A stretch of DNA of 64,000 nucleotides from Methylobacillus flagellatus KT (lineage in GTDB: Bacteria > Pseudomonadota > Gammaproteobacteria > Burkholderiales > Methylophilaceae). The stretch covers positions 1,922,001 through 1,986,000 of the forward strand of contig NC_007947.1 of assembly GCF_000013705.1 (NCBI RefSeq). Reading direction: 5' to 3'. This document shows, one piece after another, positions 47,497 through 58,614 of this stretch; the stretch's first letter is position 1; every line of letters starts with the position of its first letter. The position numbers and the translations under genes are program-made. The notes beneath the pieces are model-generated. The model was not told the DNA's origin, did not search any database, and saw nothing but the letters and a program-made list of their open reading frames with translations.

Positions 47497-47871
47497 CTAC
47501 TTGGCGGCCGCTGCTTCCTGCTGGGCGTAATATTCGCGCACCTGGGTCATGTCATAGGCCCTGGCCCACTCAATGATCTTGTCGAGCGCAGGAGCGCCTA
47601 TTTCACCGACCTGGGCATGAATGCCGGCCTGCTCGCGGATCACCAGGATGCCCGGAATCTTCTCCACCTCGAAATACTCGCTGATTTCCGGGTCATCTTC
47701 GGTATTCACCATACCGAACACGATATCCGGATTCTGCTCGGAGGCCGCTTCAAAAACAGGCGTGAAAGCAACGCAGGGCTGACACCATGGTGCCCAGAAA
47801 TCAACAATCACAAAGTCATTGCTCTCGATGGTGTGCTTGAAGTTGGCTTTGGTAAGCTGCAAAACAGGCAT
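47497..47871 (-). CDS. Thioredoxin family protein
   Basis: A 124-residue thioredoxin fold: FVIVDFWAPWCQPCVAFTPVF with active site CQPC rather than the usual CGPC, cis-Pro region KIPGILVI, and an extra C-terminal helix with an Ala-rich tail (QQEAAAAK). No signal peptide, so cytoplasmic. The altered dipeptide should shift its redox potential. It has its own terminator and stands apart from the group upstream. Confidence 0.9.
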   Translation of the reverse strand: MPVLQLTKANFKHTIESNDFVIVDFWAPWCQPCVAFTPVFEAASEQNPDIVFGMVNTEDDPEISEYFEVEKIPGILVIREQAGIHAQVGEIGAPALDKIIEWARAYDMTQVREYYAQQEAAAAK

Positions 47872-47930
47872 GATGAAATCCCAGCTGATGGAAGAAGCGT
47901 TGCATTATAACAGACCTGTATACCACCTAC

Positions 47931-48533
47931 TCAGACAATAGGTTTACCCCAGGCGCTGTCGAAGAACAGCTCTCCCAGCTCGCGACGGCTGCGTGCAGCC
48001 AGCTCTCCCTCCTTGACTTCACCCTCCAGCGTGGCAGGGTCAGCGGCATAACCCACCGCTACCATGGCAATGATTTCGATCTGCTCGGGAATGGCAAAGG
48101 CATCCCGCAACTTGCCCGCATCGAAACCTGCCATCTGGTGCGCCATGAGTCCTGATGCAGTTGCCTGCAAGCAAAGGTTTTCTGCCGCGGCACCAGCATC
48201 ATAAGCTGCAAACGGATTGGGTTTTCCATTATGGTGAAACTTGGTGTCAGCCGCGACCAAGATCAAGAGCGGTGAGTTCTTGACCCAGCCCTGGTTGAAT
48301 TCTACCAAGGTATCGAAAGCTTTCTGCCATGCCGCAGCATCCTTGTTCTTATCCCAGACAATGAATCTCCACGGCTGATCGCCATAGCAGGAAGGCGCCC
48401 AACGGGCTGCCTCCAGCAGTGCAATGGTCTGCTCACGCGTGACCGGCTTGCTGGCGTCATATGCGCGACCGCTCCAACGACCGGCAATGGTGGAATCAAT
48501 AGGAACACTGGTAACTGCTGGTTTTTTTGACAT
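47931..48533 (-). CDS. Nitroreductase family protein
   Basis: FMN-dependent NAD(P)H oxidoreductase, 200 residues. RRWSGRAYD-like start (GRWSGRAYDASKPV), then ALLEAARWAPSCYGDQPWRF, and a FMN/C-terminal patch VAVGYAADP. I use ATG 48533, where the conserved part begins; the frame extends upstream into the Old Yellow Enzyme gene. The start is 4 bp after that gene's stop, so they are one operon. Substrate unknown. Confidence 0.88.
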   Translation of the reverse strand: MSKKPAVTSVPIDSTIAGRWSGRAYDASKPVTREQTIALLEAARWAPSCYGDQPWRFIVWDKNKDAAAWQKAFDTLVEFNQGWVKNSPLLILVAADTKFHHNGKPNPFAAYDAGAAAENLCLQATASGLMAHQMAGFDAGKLRDAFAIPEQIEIIAMVAVGYAADPATLEGEVKEGELAARSRRELGELFFDSAWGKPIV

Positions 48534-48537
48534 ATTG

Positions 48538-49614
48538 TTATCCTTGTAAAGTTGGGTAATCGGTATAGCCCTTGGCATCCCCGCCATAGAACGTCGCCTG
48601 GTCAGGCGTATTCAATGGCGCATCCTGCTGGAATCGCTCCACCAGGTCAGGATTGGCAATGTACAAGCTGCCGTAGGCCACTGCATCGGCATGGCCCGAG
48701 GCAATGGCGGCATTGCCCTTGGCCTTGTCGTAGCCAAGGTTGGCAATATAGCCGCCCTTGAAGTGTCGACGCAAAGCGGAGAAATCGAATGGCGGTATAT
48801 CCCCGCCGCCCATTCCGCCCTCGACGACATGAAGATAAGCCAGTCCAAACGGACTGAGGCTGTCAGCCACATGGTTGAACAAGGCCTGCGGATTGGAATC
48901 GCTGATGTCATTGAATGGATTCAGCGGCGAAATGCGCACCCCAACACGGTCCGCACCAGCCACATCGACCACGGCCTGGGTCACTTCCAACAACAGACGG
49001 GTGCGGTTCTCGATACTGCCACCATACTCATCGGTACGGCGGTTGGTGCTGTCGCGCAGGAACTGGTCTAGCAGGTAGCCATTAGCAGCATGAATCTCGA
49101 CCCCGTCGAAACCGGCTTCGAGTGCGTTGCGCGTAGCCTGCGCATAATCTGCAACGATGCCCGGCAGCTCCTCAATCGCCAATGCACGCGGCGTGACGAA
49201 ATCCTGCAAGCCCTCGTAGGTAAAGGCCTGCCCTGCCGGCTTGATGGCCGAAGGTGCTACGGGCAGGGCATTGCCAGGCTGCAGGGACGGGTGCGAGATA
49301 CGGCCTACATGCCAGAGCTGCAGCACGATCTTGCCCCCCTTGTCATGGACGGCCTTCGTCACCAGCTTCCAGCCCTCCACTTGCTCGGGCTCGTGTATGC
49401 CTGGCGTGGCGGGATAGCCATGTGCAGTGGGAGAAATCGGTGTCGCCTCGGTGATGATCAGCCCGGCGGAAGCGCGCTGGGCATAATACTCGGCATTGAT
49501 AGGCTGTGGCACATTGCCCTTGCCGGCACGGTTGCGGGTCAGTGGCGCCATCACGATGCGGTTCTTGAGTGCGATGCTGCCCAATTTGGTTGGGCTGAAT
49601 AAATCAGCAGGCAT
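48538..49614 (-). CDS. nemA: Old Yellow Enzyme family alkene reductase (NemA-like)
   Basis: FMN TIM-barrel enzyme reducing activated alkenes, maleimides and nitrate esters with NAD(P)H. RIVMAPLTRNRAG near the start, LQLWHVGRISHPS, the active-site His-Asn pair in GVEIHAANGYLLDQFL, and YGGSIENRTRLLLEV are all family motifs. 358 residues. The gene name is by family; E. coli NemA is the closest named relative I recognise. A perfect inverted repeat lies 31 bp upstream of the start. Confidence 0.92.
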   Translation of the reverse strand: MPADLFSPTKLGSIALKNRIVMAPLTRNRAGKGNVPQPINAEYYAQRASAGLIITEATPISPTAHGYPATPGIHEPEQVEGWKLVTKAVHDKGGKIVLQLWHVGRISHPSLQPGNALPVAPSAIKPAGQAFTYEGLQDFVTPRALAIEELPGIVADYAQATRNALEAGFDGVEIHAANGYLLDQFLRDSTNRRTDEYGGSIENRTRLLLEVTQAVVDVAGADRVGVRISPLNPFNDISDSNPQALFNHVADSLSPFGLAYLHVVEGGMGGGDIPPFDFSALRRHFKGGYIANLGYDKAKGNAAIASGHADAVAYGSLYIANPDLVERFQQDAPLNTPDQATFYGGDAKGYTDYPTLQG

Positions 49615-49644
49615 GACATTCCTCCGTAATTGAACAACGAAACA

Positions 49645-49668
49645 CCGCGCAAGTCGAGACTTGCGCGG
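49645..49668. repeat. Perfect 24-bp palindrome
   Basis: CCGCGCAAGTC (49645-49655) and GACTTGCGCGG (49658-49668) around GA. Between the nemA start and the end of the YceI gene, both read leftward. It could be a terminator for the YceI gene, though without a clear T run, or an operator for nemA. Confidence 0.55.
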
Positions 49669-49700
49669 CTTATCGGACGTTAAGACATAACATGCAGGAT

Positions 49701-50282
49701 TTACTTCTTGATACCTTCGATCAGCAAGGTGACTTCGATATCATCGCCCACCGGGGAACCAGGCTTGCCCCAGGTATAGCCATAATCGGAAGCCTTGATG
49801 ATGGTCTTGGCTTCGATACCGGTGCGTACGTTACCCCAGGGGTCGTTGCCGAAACCGAGAATGGCAAATGGGAAGGTCACTTCCTTGGTCACACCGTTGA
49901 TGGTGAGCTTGCCCGTGACATTGCCCTGAGTGGCAGAAGTCGGCTCAACCTTAGTACTGACGAAGCGCATTTCGCCGAACTTTCCTGCATTGAGATATTC
50001 TTCTTTCTTAATGTGGTCGTCGCGCTTTGCGTTGCTGGTGTTGACGCTCAGCACGTTGATCCTCGCATCCACGCTGGAATTGGCCAAGTTGTCCTTGTCG
50101 ATGGCCAGTTTGCCCGTGATGTCACTGAAAGTACCAGAGGTCTTGGACACGACGTGGCGGATCGCAAAGTTGGCAAAGCTGTGCGTATTGTCGATCTCGT
50201 AAGTCTCGACGGCAGCAAATGCCAGGCTGCTTGCTGCAAACAGGCCGGCAACCAAGCCCAGTTTAGCGATGGAGTGTTTCAT
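49701..50282 (-). CDS. YceI family periplasmic lipid-binding protein
   Basis: Lipocalin-like beta-barrel that binds an isoprenoid quinone or similar lipid in the periplasm. Signal peptide (residues 1-23, ending LAFA), then YEIDNTHSFANFAIRHV, KDNLANSSVDARINV and TVKLTINGVTKEV-type strands. 193 residues. Belongs to the redox/stress group of reverse genes; 36 bp separate it from the gene before. Confidence 0.93.
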   Translation of the reverse strand: MKHSIAKLGLVAGLFAASSLAFAAVETYEIDNTHSFANFAIRHVVSKTSGTFSDITGKLAIDKDNLANSSVDARINVLSVNTSNAKRDDHIKKEEYLNAGKFGEMRFVSTKVEPTSATQGNVTGKLTINGVTKEVTFPFAILGFGNDPWGNVRTGIEAKTIIKASDYGYTWGKPGSPVGDDIEVTLLIEGIKK

Positions 50283-50318
50283 TGCATTTCCTCTCTGCGT
50301 TTCAAAAATCGTTTTAGT

Positions 50319-50885
50319 TTAACTGCGTAACTTCTTGGTGATGCTGGCAACCCGCTCACCCAGGTGTTCGGCTGTCAGCAAGTCACTCTGCAATGGCGCA
50401 ACGTCTGGGCCTTGATCACTGTTCGCCTGGGCCAATGCGCCCAAGAAACCACCCAGGCGGTTCAAGTCATTGACTGAACCTGAGCTGCTGTTGTTCCCTG
50501 GCAGCAAATCATTTCCCACCCAGATCATGCCGTGCTGGGCGGCAAAAATAGCAAGCTGCACAATAGTGTTGAGCTTATCTCCGCTCTGGCTGGCTGAAGT
50601 CGTGAAGCCTGCAGCCACCTTGTCCTTCCACCCCCTGTTATACCAGATGCCGGAGCTGGCATCCATGAATGCCTTGAATTGGGCAGAAGCCGAGCCCATG
50701 TAGGTCGGGCTGCCGAAGATGATGGCGTCAGCGGCGTTCAGCGCATCCCAGTTTTGCTGTGCATCCTCCGAGTTGAACAGTTGCACCTCGGTGCCGTCGA
50801 CTTTCTCAGCCCCGCGCGCGACTGCTTTTGCCTGGACTTCAGTATGGCCATAGCCGCTGTGATACACCACTACCACTTTCGTCAT
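50319..50885 (-). CDS. Flavodoxin family NAD(P)H-dependent oxidoreductase (WrbA-related)
   Basis: A 188-residue flavodoxin fold: VVVYHSGYGHTEVQAKAVA for the FMN phosphate, FGSPTYMGSASAQFKAFMD and GFTTSASQSGDKLNT for the isoalloxazine site. Likely a quinone reductase. ATG 50885 is used; five codons upstream in frame there is another ATG. It starts 15 bp after the pirin gene, in the same operon. A distant paralogue lies at 43889-44488. Confidence 0.88.
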   Translation of the reverse strand: MTKVVVVYHSGYGHTEVQAKAVARGAEKVDGTEVQLFNSEDAQQNWDALNAADAIIFGSPTYMGSASAQFKAFMDASSGIWYNRGWKDKVAAGFTTSASQSGDKLNTIVQLAIFAAQHGMIWVGNDLLPGNNSSSGSVNDLNRLGGFLGALAQANSDQGPDVAPLQSDLLTAEHLGERVASITKKLRS

Positions 50886-50899
50886 GATATTTCCTTTCA

Positions 50900-51622
50900 T
50901 TACACAAGATTAACGGAATGATGAGATGGCAGATCGAACAACAGCACCTCTGCTGCTTCCCCCGCCGTGATTTCAATGTGCTGCTGGGCATCGACCTTGG
51001 CAGCATCGCCCGCCTCCAGCAATAATCCATCCACAATGAGGCTTCCGCGTACCACATGCAGGTATACGCTGCGTCCTCGCTGCATGCTGTATTCGATTCG
51101 CTGGTTTTCGGACAGCACTGTTGCATACAGGGCAACATCCTGGTGAATGCGCAATGAACCCTCACGGCCATCGCGTGACGCAACCAGGCACCAGCGGTCG
51201 CGCTTCTCCTCGGCGGCAAAGTGCTTCTCCTCGTACCCAGGCGATATCCCGCCCTCTTCGGGCAACAGCCATATCTGCAACAAATGTGCCTGGCTACGGT
51301 CAGAAGCGTTGAATTCGCTGTGCACGATGCCGGTACCAGCGCTCATGCGCTGTACGTCGCCCGCGCGAATCACCGAGCCGTTGCCCAGGCTATCCTCATG
51401 GCGCAACTCGCCTTTGAGCATGTAGGTGATGATTTCCATATCGCGGTGCGGGTGCATGCCGAACCCCATGCCGGGCGCGATCACATCCTCATTGATCACA
51501 CGCAGTACCGAGTAATGCATGTGCTCGGGATCCTGGTAGCTGGAAAAGGAAAATGAATGATAGCTGTCGAGCCAACCATGGTTGGCATGGCCGCGCTCCT
51601 GGGCTTTACGCAAACTGATCAT
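50900..51622 (-). CDS. Pirin family protein
   Basis: Bicupin iron protein; some pirins have quercetin dioxygenase activity. MISLRKAQERGHANHGWLD start, then the metal-binding GFGMHPHRDMEIITYML and GTGIVHSEFN. 240 residues. I start at ATG 51622 because the conserved family N-terminus begins there; the longer frame runs through the regulatory region. First gene of a pirin-flavodoxin-YceI group, divergent from the EI24-LysR pair. Confidence 0.9.
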   Translation of the reverse strand: MISLRKAQERGHANHGWLDSYHSFSFSSYQDPEHMHYSVLRVINEDVIAPGMGFGMHPHRDMEIITYMLKGELRHEDSLGNGSVIRAGDVQRMSAGTGIVHSEFNASDRSQAHLLQIWLLPEEGGISPGYEEKHFAAEEKRDRWCLVASRDGREGSLRIHQDVALYATVLSENQRIEYSMQRGRSVYLHVVRGSLIVDGLLLEAGDAAKVDAQQHIEITAGEAAEVLLFDLPSHHSVNLV

Positions 51623-51640
51623 GGTGTGCCTTTCTTGACC

Positions 51641-51731
51641 TTCAATAATATTGAACTGAATAGGCATGGTAGATAAACGACTGCAGTATGAATAGCAAAG
51701 AATTTTGTATATATTGTTCAAAAATTATGAA
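51641..51731. promoter_or_regulatory. Two related LysR-box dyads
   Basis: TTCAATAATATTGAA (51641-51655) and TTCAAAAATTATGAA (51717-51731) both fit the T-N11-A LysR box, share TTCA-N7-TGAA, and are 76 bp apart centre to centre in the divergent pirin/EI24 region. A TATATA (51709-51714) near the second could be a -10. The LysR protein at 52520 is the likely ligand. Confidence 0.6.
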
Positions 51732-51761
51732 CATGTTGCGGTGCACCCACCCAGAGACTGC

Positions 51762-52523
51762 ATGACCACCATCATCCAACCCAACGCTGTGTCAGGGCCA
51801 CAGTATTTATGGCAAGGCCTGAAACTGGTATTGAGCCCAGGACTACGCCTGTTTGTGCTCTTGCCCCTGCTTGCCAACCTCGCGCTGTTTATCGGCATGG
51901 TCTATTACGCCATCAGGCAGTTCGACCGCTGGCTGGCAGGATTGCTGGCGACCTTTCCCCAATGGCTGGAATTCCTTTCTTACCTGGCATGGCCTTTCTT
52001 CGCCATTCTGCTTATGCTGATCATCTTTTTCACCTTCAGCCTGTTTGCCAACCTGATTGCCGCGCCATTCAATGGTCTGCTGGCGGAAAAAGCGGAAGTC
52101 ATGATCCGCGGCCAGGACGACTTTCCCGCCTTCAGCCTACAGGAGCTATTGGCCATCATCCCCCGCACTTTAGGCCGCGAGCTGCGCAAGTTGTTGTACT
52201 TCCTGCCGCGCGCGCTGGGCCTCATGCTCCTGTCGCTGATCCCCGGACTCAACTTGCTCGCCCCACCCTTGTGGCTGCTGTTTGGCATCTGGATGATGTG
52301 CGTGCAATACCTCGACTATCCTGCGGACAACCACAAACTAGACTGGCAGGATATGCTGGCCTGGCTGAGACAGAAGCGCTTGAAAAGCCTGGGATTTGGC
52401 GCCAGCGTCTATGCTGCGCTGTGGATTCCCGGACTCAATGTCCTGATGATGCCGGCGGCAATCGCAGGCGCCACGCTGTTCTGGGTGCGTGAGCGTAACA
52501 CGCTCCCGAAAGCCTCCGCATGA
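51762..52523 (+). CDS. EI24/CysZ-like membrane protein
   Basis: A 253-residue inner-membrane protein with about four to five helices. [45 protein letters not shown] and [13 protein letters not shown] are EI24/CysZ family blocks. CysZ imports sulfate, but this group also includes members of unknown role, so sulfate transport is not assured. I use ATG 51762, where the conserved region starts. The stop overlaps the LysR start (ATGA). Confidence 0.85.
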   Translation: MTTIIQPNAVSGPQYLWQGLKLVLSPGLRLFVLLPLLANLALFIGMVYYAIRQFDRWLAGLLATFPQWLEFLSYLAWPFFAILLMLIIFFTFSLFANLIAAPFNGLLAEKAEVMIRGQDDFPAFSLQELLAIIPRTLGRELRKLLYFLPRALGLMLLSLIPGLNLLAPPLWLLFGIWMMCVQYLDYPADNHKLDWQDMLAWLRQKRLKSLGFGASVYAALWIPGLNVLMMPAAIAGATLFWVRERNTLPKASA

Positions 52524-53422
52524 GCATCAGGCTCTCCATCGAAGCGCTTGAGGTGCTGGATGCGATTGACCGTGAGGGAAGCTTCTCCGCCGCCGCCGAA
52601 AGCCTTCACCGCGTTCCTTCGGCCATCACCTATACCATCCGCACGCTGGAAGACGACCTCGACATCAAGCTTTTCGACCGCAGCGGGCACAAGGCAAAGC
52701 TCACCGCTGCCGGGCTCGAGCTCTTGCGCGAAGGCCGCCACCTGCTCAAGGCGGCTGGGGAATTGGAACGTAGGGTGCGTCGCGTCGCCACTGGCATAGA
52801 AACCGATATCCGCATTGCCATCAGCGACCTCCTCAGGCTGGAACCACTGTATGACATCCTGGATCGCTTTTACCGTCAAGCATTCGGTACTCGCGTATAT
52901 CTGCAGCGCGAAGTCTACGGCGGCAGCTGGGATGCCTTGATCAGCAACCGGGCGGATATCTCGATAGGCGCGCCAGGCGAAGGTCCATCCGGCGGCGGCT
53001 ATACCACGCGCCTGCTCGGCACGCTGGAATTCGTATTCGCCATCGCGCCCCACCATCCTTTGGCTGACCTGCCAGAACCACTGTCCAACCACGACATCCA
53101 GCAGCACCGTTCCATTTCGGCGGCAGACAGCTCACGCCACCTCCCGCCGAAAACATCCGGTATCCTGGACGGACAGGATGTGCTGTCTGTTCCAGACATT
53201 CCGAGCAAGGCACTGGCACAGATCAAGGGGCTCGGGGTGGGTTATTTACCGCGCAAACTCGCTGAATACCATGCTGCACGCGGCGAATTACTGATCCGCG
53301 AGGTGGCAGAGCCGAAGCCGGAAGTGGTGGCCTATGTCGCCTGGCGCAGCGGCGGCAAGGCGCAGCAATGGCTGCTGCAGGAATTGCAGAAAGTTGGTAT
53401 GGAGGCCTTCCTGCCTGGGTGA
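52520..53422 (+). CDS. LysR family transcriptional regulator
   Basis: Winged-helix DNA-binding domain (residues 1-62, [29 protein letters not shown]) and a LysR effector domain (about 90-295). 300 residues, standard. Translationally coupled to the EI24 gene. It probably controls the divergent pirin-flavodoxin-YceI genes, as LysR-pirin-flavodoxin neighbourhoods are common in proteobacteria. Confidence 0.92.
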   Translation: MSIRLSIEALEVLDAIDREGSFSAAAESLHRVPSAITYTIRTLEDDLDIKLFDRSGHKAKLTAAGLELLREGRHLLKAAGELERRVRRVATGIETDIRIAISDLLRLEPLYDILDRFYRQAFGTRVYLQREVYGGSWDALISNRADISIGAPGEGPSGGGYTTRLLGTLEFVFAIAPHHPLADLPEPLSNHDIQQHRSISAADSSRHLPPKTSGILDGQDVLSVPDIPSKALAQIKGLGVGYLPRKLAEYHAARGELLIREVAEPKPEVVAYVAWRSGGKAQQWLLQELQKVGMEAFLPG

Positions 53423-53559
53423 GACAAGCTGGCATGTAGTTCCGGGAAATTTGGTATATTGGCGCAGAAGGGCATCCTACTTCAACAATCACACAATGAT
53501 GCCGTTGGATATGACACGCCACCAAGACAAACATTAAGAAGGGGAGACAGGAAACCACC

Positions 53560-54015
53560 ATGGCACAAAACCACTTTCCACGCGAGTTCAACGCCATCAA
53601 TCGCTATACCATTCGCGCCATGCTCTGGCTCAATGGTTTCGCGCATATCACCATCGGATTGGCGCTCGCTGTCTCCGTGGCGATGTTCACCTGGCTGTTT
53701 TTCCTCGACGTGCGCATCGCCTTTGCCGCCAATAATCTCGTTCATGGCTTCCTCAACGCGCTGGGTACCCTGATGTTACTGTGGTCGATTTCAGCATTGA
53801 TTTCCGCCGAGATCCGCTACCTCATGGGCGCCAAGCTGGAAGTGGAAACCTTTATCGAAGTCGCCATGGTGCTGGTGCTGCGCAAACTCATCATCATGCC
53901 GGTACAGGAAGTCACGCCTGACCCGATGGAGGTAGTGCTCTGGGTCGGCGCAGGCCTCATGCTCGGGCTGACTTTCGTGCTGGTGCGCTGGGGCCAGAAG
54001 CAGCAAACCGATTAA
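53560..54015 (+). CDS. PsiE-like membrane protein
   Basis: A 151-residue protein with four helices, of the phosphate-starvation-inducible PsiE type: GTLMLLWSISALISAEIRYLMG and VETFIEVAMVLVLRKLII are recognisable. Function unknown. No PHO box is obvious upstream. 24 bp before moxR and possibly in its operon. Confidence 0.78.
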   Translation: MAQNHFPREFNAINRYTIRAMLWLNGFAHITIGLALAVSVAMFTWLFFLDVRIAFAANNLVHGFLNALGTLMLLWSISALISAEIRYLMGAKLEVETFIEVAMVLVLRKLIIMPVQEVTPDPMEVVLWVGAGLMLGLTFVLVRWGQKQQTD

Positions 54016-54039
54016 CACAACACACATGAAGGAAAGAGC

Positions 54040-54948
54040 ATGCAGGCCCAGATCCAGGCCATCATCCAGAACACCAGCCGCATCATTCTAGGCAAGGACC
54101 AGCAAATCAAGCTGGCCCTGGCTGCCATCCTCGCTCGCGGGCACCTGCTGATCGAGGACCTGCCCGGCATGGGCAAAACCACCTTGTCCTACACGCTGGC
54201 CCAGGTGCTGGGCTTGCAGTTCAATCGCGTGCAATTCACCAGCGATCTGCTGCCAGGCGATATCCTCGGCGTATCGGTCTATGACCGCAATGCGGCTGAT
54301 TTCAAATTCCATCCCGGCCCGGTGTTTACCCAAGTGCTGCTGGCGGATGAAGTCAACCGCGCCACGCCCAAAACCCAGAGCGCGCTACTGGAGGTCATGG
54401 AAGAAGGCCAGGTGACGCTCGAAGGCGAAACGCGCGCGCTACCAGCGCCGTTTTTCGTGATCGCTACCCAGAACCCGTCCCAACACGTCGGCACATTTAT
54501 CCTGCCAGAATCGCAATTGGATCGTTTCCTCATGCGCATCAAACTGGGCTATCCCGACCCTCGCGCAGAACGCGCCCTGCTCCGGAACGATGGTGGGCGC
54601 CACGGCGTTCATGCGCCGGAGCAGGCGATTGACGCAAGCGGGCTGATCGCCCTGCAACAGGCAGTCGACCGCGTCCATCTTTCCGATGCGCTGTTGGACT
54701 ACCTGCAGGCCCTGTTGCAATATAGCCGCAACTGCAACCAGTTCAAGGCTGGTCTGTCGCCTCGCGCCGGGCTGGCGTTGCGGCAGTGCGCGCAAGCCTG
54801 GGCATTGATTCACGGGCGCGACTTTGCCATCCCCGACGACATCCAGGCAGTGCTACCTGGTGTGGCAGGCCACCGCCTCCAACCCATCTCCGGCAGTACC
54901 GTCAGCGACACCGCTGAGCACCTGCTGAATGCCGTTGCCATCCCTTGA
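54040..54948 (+). CDS. MoxR family AAA+ ATPase
   Basis: Chaperone-like ATPase of the MoxR/RavA group. Walker A LPGMGKTT (residue about 42), Walker B VLLADEVNRATPKTQSALLEVMEE, sensor IATQNP and arginine finger region RFLMRI. 302 residues. It sits ahead of DUF58 and transglutaminase genes, the classical MoxR-DUF58-TgpA arrangement. Ribosome site AAGGAA precedes it. Confidence 0.95.
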   Translation: MQAQIQAIIQNTSRIILGKDQQIKLALAAILARGHLLIEDLPGMGKTTLSYTLAQVLGLQFNRVQFTSDLLPGDILGVSVYDRNAADFKFHPGPVFTQVLLADEVNRATPKTQSALLEVMEEGQVTLEGETRALPAPFFVIATQNPSQHVGTFILPESQLDRFLMRIKLGYPDPRAERALLRNDGGRHGVHAPEQAIDASGLIALQQAVDRVHLSDALLDYLQALLQYSRNCNQFKAGLSPRAGLALRQCAQAWALIHGRDFAIPDDIQAVLPGVAGHRLQPISGSTVSDTAEHLLNAVAIP

Positions 54949-55878
54949 CACCCAGTCAGCGAGGTTGTGGAGGCGCCACAGTGCGACACTCCCCGCCAAG
55001 CTGACGCTCCAGCGCATCTATATCATGCCCAGCCGCGCAGGCTGGGGCCTTGCCATCCTATTGCTTGCCATGCTTACAGGTGCCATCAATTACACCCTGA
55101 ATCTGGGGTTCATTCTCACCTTCCTGCTCGCGGGCATGGCACTGGTCTCCCTGCTGCACACCTGGCGCAACCTAGCATGGCTGCAAGTCGAAGCAGCCCC
55201 GCCATCCCCCGTCTTTGCTGGCCAGGATGCCATGCTCCATGTTTCCCTGTCGGAAGACCGCGGATGCGAACGCTTTGCCATTGCCGCCAGCCTGGGCAGC
55301 CAAGCCGCGTTATTCGTCGATGTGCCAGCCAACGGCACTGCCACGCTAGTGATCGGCAGTCCAACACTCAAGCGCGGCTGGCACGACATGGGGATTCTCA
55401 CCCTCTCGACCGGGTTCCTGGGCGGCCTATTCCGCGCCTGGAGCCGGCTTGAAACCGGAACCCGCTGTCTAGTGTACCCACGCCCTGCTGCCACGTCCCT
55501 GCCCCTGCCGCAAGCGAATGGGCCGACCCATAGCGGCAGCCTCTCCCCGCAAGCAGGGGATGAGGATTTCGCGGGCTTGCGGCTTTACCAGCGCGGGGAC
55601 TCTCCTCGCCGGATAGACTGGAAGGCATCCTCACGCGAGCAAGGCATGTACAGCCGCGACTTTCATGCCGAATCGCAGCAGCAGGTCTGGCTGGACCTAG
55701 GGCAGACGCCTGGCAGCGACCTCGAGCAACGCTTGAGCCAGCTGACCAGCTGGGTCATGCAGGCGCACGAAACCAATCAGCGTTACGGCTTGCGCCTGCC
55801 GGGTAGGGATCTCGCACCGGCACACAGTCAAGCCCACTATGAAGCCTGCCTGCGCGCCCTGGCCCTGCTGGAGGTGGA

Positions 55879-55882
<4 letters not shown>
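54929..55882 (+). CDS. DUF58 domain protein
   Basis: Membrane-anchored partner of MoxR. Two N-terminal helices (about residues 38-80), an immunoglobulin-like region, then the DUF58 (VWA-related) motif DFAGLRLYQRGDSPRRIDWKA (about 208-228). 317 residues. Overlaps moxR by 20 bp and its stop overlaps the next GTG, so translation is coupled. Confidence 0.9.
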
Positions 55883-58346
<2,464 letters not shown>

Positions 58347-58389
58347 GATTTACACCTGAATGACAGGCGGGAGAACCGAGGAGACAATC

Positions 58390-58605
58390 ATGATTCCAGA
58401 AGAGTATATCGTGGTGTATTTCATATCGCTTGGGCTTTGCCTGCTTTCCACCATCTACAAGACAGCCTGCTTCAAATCCATGCTCTGCAGGCAGATTCTT
58501 GGCAGCGTATTCTGGAGTCTGGTGCCGGTCATGAACACGTTCAAGGCCATGCTCTGGCTACTATCCCTGCTCGTGACATGGCTGGATAGGCGCAAAACCA
58601 TGTAG
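58390..58605 (+). CDS. Hypothetical 71-residue membrane protein
   Basis: Not recognised. Two hydrophobic helices (about residues 5-25 and 33-62) with two Cys in the first half and a short basic end (DRRKTM). A GAGGAGAC ribosome site lies before ATG 58390. Convergent with the rhomboid gene, 9 bp between stops, and possibly the end of the tadA operon. Confidence 0.6.
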   Translation: MIPEEYIVVYFISLGLCLLSTIYKTACFKSMLCRQILGSVFWSLVPVMNTFKAMLWLLSLLVTWLDRRKTM

Positions 58606-58614
58606 GCCAAATGC

